Positions 6,021-8,365 of a stretch of 8,365 nt of DNA are shown here, in pieces (within the stretch, counting starts at the first letter, position 1; each line of letters opens with the position of its first letter). The notes beneath the pieces were generated by a model. It saw only the letters and a program-made list of their open reading frames with translations. It had not been told where the DNA came from and searched no databases. Origin of the DNA: Nitrososphaerota archaeon. Its GTDB lineage: Archaea > Thermoproteota > Nitrososphaeria > Nitrososphaerales > UBA183. The position numbers and the translations under genes are program-made. The DNA lies in NCBI GenBank assembly GCA_029784795.1, contig JAFMAW010000034.1:1-8365 (forward strand), written 5' to 3'.

Positions 6021-8013
6021 GGGTCTTCCCCTTGCCCTTTCCGTAAAGCACCTGATGTTTCAGGCGCTTTTCCTTCAGGAACTTGTTTGCTCGGTCAAGT
6101 CCGTCCTGCTGCAGAAGATGTGCGTAGCGCTCGCGGCAGACGTCATGGCTGATATTGAGCACCGCAGCCGCCGCATCGATGGCAGAGGGGTCTGCTCGCA
6201 GAATCGCAGTGGCCAGGAGATGGCGAAAAAAATGTGGCCCACTGCCAATTCCAAAGTAGCGCCGCAAGTACTTCGTGAGCAAGTGGTCAAGAGCTACCTG
6301 AGTAATGCCCAGGTCAGCCTTTGAACGCTTCTTCTTGCCGGCTTTGCGCTCAACCAGGAACAGGGTATTGGAACTGCCCTCCGGGTCTAGTGCTTGCCTG
6401 CCCTCATTCACGTAAGTCTCAAGCGCCTTGGAGGCCTCTGGAGACAACTCACGATGAATGGGCTGAGCGTCAGGGCCAGTACCGTTCTTGAGATGTGACT
6501 TCGGAATATCTACCCACCACAGGCCGCTGTCTTTGTCGCGGTACACGGAAGTGCCGAGCTTCATCCAGATGATGTTCTTTGCTCGCAGAGGAATTTCGAG
6601 CAGCAGATGGACAATAGCTACATCACGCTGATGAATTCCATGATGCACGGGTCTGTTCTTCGCCGGAGCATCGCGCTTCATCTGAGCGACCATCTCCTGC
6701 ATCAGCACCATCGGGTCTTCATCGTGTAGGACGTGCTTGAGGGCCTCCTCAGGAATGCGGGACAGTGTCTTCGGGCGCTCTCGACGCAACTGGGTCAGCA
6801 TCTCCTTCAGGGGAGTGAAAATCTTCTCGTTGACGCACTTGTGCCAGGCCTTACGCTCCATTTTCCGCTTGCCGAAGTGATGGGCGAGGTCGGGGTGCAT
6901 GTTGAGAAAACTGTGTGCGTACTTGCACAACAACGAGACGCTTTGCACCAAATCGATGCACTCCGCTGTGAGTTCGCCGTTCCACTGCCTGGCCTTTCGC
7001 CACTGGATGTACTCGTGTAGCAGCTCCGTGTCGAACCACTGCGAAAAGCGCAACTCCTTGAGCGTGAGACCCTTACCGCTCCTCCACTGTTCCTGCTGGG
7101 TCAGCTCGTACACCGGCTTATTCGGTGCTGGCAGGAGAAGAAACCCCATGAATCGCAACAAGTAGTAGCGATTCATCTTCTCGGTCGCCGCACTTCTCCA
7201 CGGCTTTTTCACCGCGACGTACTTGCCGCCAGGGAGCATGAATGAGCTCTGGGAGCGCCAATGCGTGATTTCAGGCCACAGCTTGGCGAACTGCGGAGGC
7301 ATCGCCTTGAGCTGATACTTCTCTCGCGAGAGCTCGGACTGGCGTTCTCGGTATTTGTTGGGCTGCCCGCCCGGGGCCTTCAACAGCTTCGGTTCCGAGA
7401 ATGCGCGGGTGTGCAACGTGCCGGGTTTCAGTTCGAGCACGGTCTCAAGCCGCGCCACCACCTCGACTCCCTTCTTCGTCCGCGGCTGGTGCGTGCGCCG
7501 TAGGTAGTTGTAGATGGTGCCGTGGTGCTCAACGCCGTAGCGGGCTTCAAGTTCATTGATGAGCCGAGTGGGTGACCAGCCCTTGGCGTCCATCGCTTGC
7601 TTCAGGGCGGCGGCGAAGTCGAGGTCGAGCGTAGGGTCGACCGAGAGACTCTCGTACAACCCGCGCAGCTCTGTGGCTGTCCAGCGGATGTTCCTAGCCG
7701 CACCGCGCTTTGCGTTCGGTTTGCCGGATAGCTCGTCTGTGACTGCCGCCAGGCGTTCACCGAAACTCTCGTCGAACAGCTTGTACGCTGGCTCGTCGAA
7801 CGTCCTGCCGAGCGCCCGGCAAAAGGCCCTGGCACGGCTACGGCAATATTGCGCGTCTCGCCGCCCCCACCCTTTATGCTCAATCAGCAGCTCGGTCAGT
7901 TCCTCGCAGGTAATCTTGCGGGGAGCGATATTCGAGCGTGGGACATTCAGCGGTTCGAAACCGTCGATTGTCTCTACGTCTGTGGTTGTTCTCGTATCTG
8001 TGTCATCAATCAT
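6013..8013 (-). CDS. Large tyrosine recombinase/integrase with internal XRE-like helix-turn-helix
   Basis: A 666-residue site-specific recombinase that would cut and rejoin DNA through a 3'-phosphotyrosine link. The catalytic set is complete near the C-terminus: Arg477 (IPLRAKNIIWMKLG), a beta-hairpin Lys at 505 or 509 (IPKSHLKNG), His594-x-x-Arg597 (HFFRH), His623 and nucleophile Tyr630 (RERYAHL). It is about twice the usual integrase length. The extra N-terminal part includes an XRE-like helix-turn-helix at about 135-200 (ALKQAMDAKGWSPTRLINEL, then a TIYNYLRR recognition-helix-like segment) and a helical region at 32-125. The core-binding domain is probably about 300-420. The ATG at 8013 is chosen over an open frame reaching 8124 because GAGGGG sits 5 nt upstream and the extension looks non-coding. 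Its stop lies inside the primase-helicase gene start, so the two are made together. The target site is not identified. An additional role as regulator through the XRE domain is inference. Confidence 0.88.
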   Translation of the reverse strand: MIDDTDTRTTTDVETIDGFEPLNVPRSNIAPRKITCEELTELLIEHKGWGRRDAQYCRSRARAFCRALGRTFDEPAYKLFDESFGERLAAVTDELSGKPNAKRGAARNIRWTATELRGLYESLSVDPTLDLDFAAALKQAMDAKGWSPTRLINELEARYGVEHHGTIYNYLRRTHQPRTKKGVEVVARLETVLELKPGTLHTRAFSEPKLLKAPGGQPNKYRERQSELSREKYQLKAMPPQFAKLWPEITHWRSQSSFMLPGGKYVAVKKPWRSAATEKMNRYYLLRFMGFLLLPAPNKPVYELTQQEQWRSGKGLTLKELRFSQWFDTELLHEYIQWRKARQWNGELTAECIDLVQSVSLLCKYAHSFLNMHPDLAHHFGKRKMERKAWHKCVNEKIFTPLKEMLTQLRRERPKTLSRIPEEALKHVLHDEDPMVLMQEMVAQMKRDAPAKNRPVHHGIHQRDVAIVHLLLEIPLRAKNIIWMKLGTSVYRDKDSGLWWVDIPKSHLKNGTGPDAQPIHRELSPEASKALETYVNEGRQALDPEGSSNTLFLVERKAGKKKRSKADLGITQVALDHLLTKYLRRYFGIGSGPHFFRHLLATAILRADPSAIDAAAAVLNISHDVCRERYAHLLQQDGLDRANKFLKEKRLKHQVLYGKGKGKTRA
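6025..6033 (-). promoter_or_regulatory. Ribosome binding site for the GTG start of the primase-helicase gene
   Basis: AAGGGGAAG on the minus strand, inside the 3' end of the recombinase gene; its GGGG is 7 nt from the GTG at 6020. It supports this start over an internal ATG at 5939, which has only a weak purine stretch before it. Confidence 0.6.
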
Positions 8014-8018
8014 TTCTG

Positions 8019-8024
8019 CCCCTC
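8019..8024 (-). promoter_or_regulatory. Ribosome binding site for the recombinase
   Basis: GAGGGG on the minus strand, 5 nt before the ATG at 8013. A small inverted repeat, CTTCTT-cgtc-AAGAAG on the minus strand (8042-8027), lies directly upstream and could fold beside the site. No convincing -35/-10 pair was found in the gap. Confidence 0.6.
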
Positions 8025-8104
8025 TTCTTCTTGACGAAGAAGGCTGCGATTGCGACACTGCACGGTGAACGAACTCGGTGCTGCTTGCGCGGTGCCGGCA
8101 ATCT

Positions 8105-8138
8105 GAAACGGCCTGAGGCGCCAACCTCGGGCCGTTTC
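8105..8138. repeat. 14-6-14 inverted repeat: intrinsic terminator or recombination core site
   Basis: GAAACGGCCTGAGG (8105-8118) and CCTCGGGCCGTTTC (8125-8138) are inverted copies with one mismatch (8114/8129), separated by the six bases cgccaa. As minus-strand RNA it would be a strong GC-rich hairpin 5 nt after the wHTH stop codon, with an A/U-rich stem base but only AGATTG after it instead of a U run. As plus-strand RNA the mismatch becomes G-U and CGCTTTTC follows. It is therefore most simply a terminator for the wHTH gene. The arm-spacer-arm dimensions also match the core sites used by tyrosine recombinases, and a recombinase gene lies 92 bp away. Confidence 0.65.
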
Positions 8139-8143
8139 GCTTT

Positions 8144-8365
8144 TCAGCCTTCGAAACCCAAATCGGGTTGAATCTCCTTCTTGAGCTTGTCTATTGCGGC
8201 CACGGTGAGCTGCAGGCTTCTCGGCCCACGGGTCTTCCGTACCGCATACCCCTTGCGGATCAGGACATCCACCAGCTGCCCGGCCCGCGAGAGCGAGCAC
8301 GCGCTACCGAGCTTGGTGAGTTCCTCGGCGATCTCCTTGTTCGTCGGATATCGCCGCTCCCTCAT
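8144..8365 (-). CDS. LexA-type winged-helix DNA-binding protein, C-terminal part (probably cut by window edge)
   Basis: The 73 visible residues match the DNA-binding half of LexA-like repressors: YPTNKEIAEEL (6-16), a recognition-helix region SRAGQLVDVLIRKGYAVR (26-43) and the wing RGPRSLQLT (46-54), then a short charged helix ending LGFEG. The frame starts with ATG exactly at the window edge. LexA domains normally have one more helix before YPT, so this Met may be internal and the gene probably extends outside by roughly 15-25 residues. There is no room for the S24 self-cleaving peptidase domain, so it is a stand-alone winged helix and not a true LexA. It may regulate the recombinase operon downstream, or belong to the flanking DNA. 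An inverted repeat follows 5 nt after its stop. Confidence 0.72.
   Translation of the reverse strand: MRERRYPTNKEIAEELTKLGSACSLSRAGQLVDVLIRKGYAVRKTRGPRSLQLTVAAIDKLKKEIQPDLGFEG

Larger units (their letters stand above)
8014..8143. other. 130-bp intergenic region upstream of the recombinase
   Basis: The longest gene-free stretch in the window. It holds the 14-6-14 inverted repeat next to the wHTH stop, a small hairpin near 8027-8042 and the recombinase ribosome binding site. The recombinase/primase promoter should lie here or further upstream, but no good sigma70 match is visible. I saw no LexA box (CTGT-N8-ACAG) in it. Confidence 0.6.

Noticed and set aside
8014..8124. 37-residue N-terminal extension of the recombinase
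   Set aside because: The extension runs through the inverted repeat, is Ser/Arg-rich, and the internal ATG at 8013 has a well-placed GAGGGG.
8010..8300. Minus-strand frame of 96 codons across the wHTH gene and the gap
   Set aside because: Different frame from the LexA-like domain, with no motif; it runs through the inverted repeat.
1..8365. CRISPR array, tRNA, rRNA or insertion sequence
   Set aside because: No regularly spaced repeats, no cloverleaf or rRNA-like stretch, and no transposase motif or terminal inverted repeat was seen. The tyrosine recombinase reads as an element integrase.

Overview
The window is a compact, entirely minus-strand block of nine genes, two of them cut by the window edges. 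It looks like part of a mobile element (integrative element, ICE or plasmid-like island) from a moderately GC-rich bacterium, most likely a proteobacterium. That guess rests on composition, Shine-Dalgarno starts and the small ParA type. There is no rRNA, tRNA or housekeeping gene to fix the taxon, so it is weak.

In transcription order (right to left): (1) 8365-8144, a winged-helix protein like the LexA DNA-binding domain, probably cut at its N-terminus by the window edge; (2) a 130-bp gap holding a long inverted repeat (8105-8138); (3) 8013-6013, a 666-residue tyrosine recombinase with the full catalytic set and an embedded XRE-like helix-turn-helix; (4) 6020-3420, an 866-residue primase-helicase-like protein with a Toprim-like region, a P-loop ATPase and a C-terminal four-cysteine cluster, translationally coupled to the recombinase; (5) a 56-bp gap with a perfect 15-bp palindrome (3396-3410); (6) 3363-2701, a small ParA; (7) 2701-2291, a ribbon-helix-helix protein, the likely partition partner; (8) 2294-1734, an acidic helical protein of unknown function; (9) 1714-1496, a 72-residue unknown protein; (10) 1499-378, a D12-class DNA adenine methyltransferase; (11) 381-1, an ORF that stays open to the window edge and is the likely restriction endonuclease of the methyltransferase.

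Six of the seven junctions inside the two runs are overlaps: an 8-bp overlap (recombinase/primase), a TGATG or GTGATGA junction (parA/RHH), and ATGA 4-bp overlaps at 2291-2294, 1496-1499 and 378-381. The exception inside the par run is a 19-nt gap before the 72-residue gene. The layout suggests three modules: integration plus replication, active partition, and restriction-modification. All three promote persistence of the element: integrate or replicate, segregate, and penalise loss or block competing DNA. The restriction-modification end looks less GC-rich than the parA region, which hints at separate origins.

No stretch above 300 bases lacks a gene. I found no tRNA, rRNA, CRISPR array, insertion sequence or clear tandem repeat. 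The least ordinary parts are the recombinase/primase-helicase pair, the 14-6-14 inverted repeat beside the recombinase, and the unexamined endonuclease reading off the left edge.
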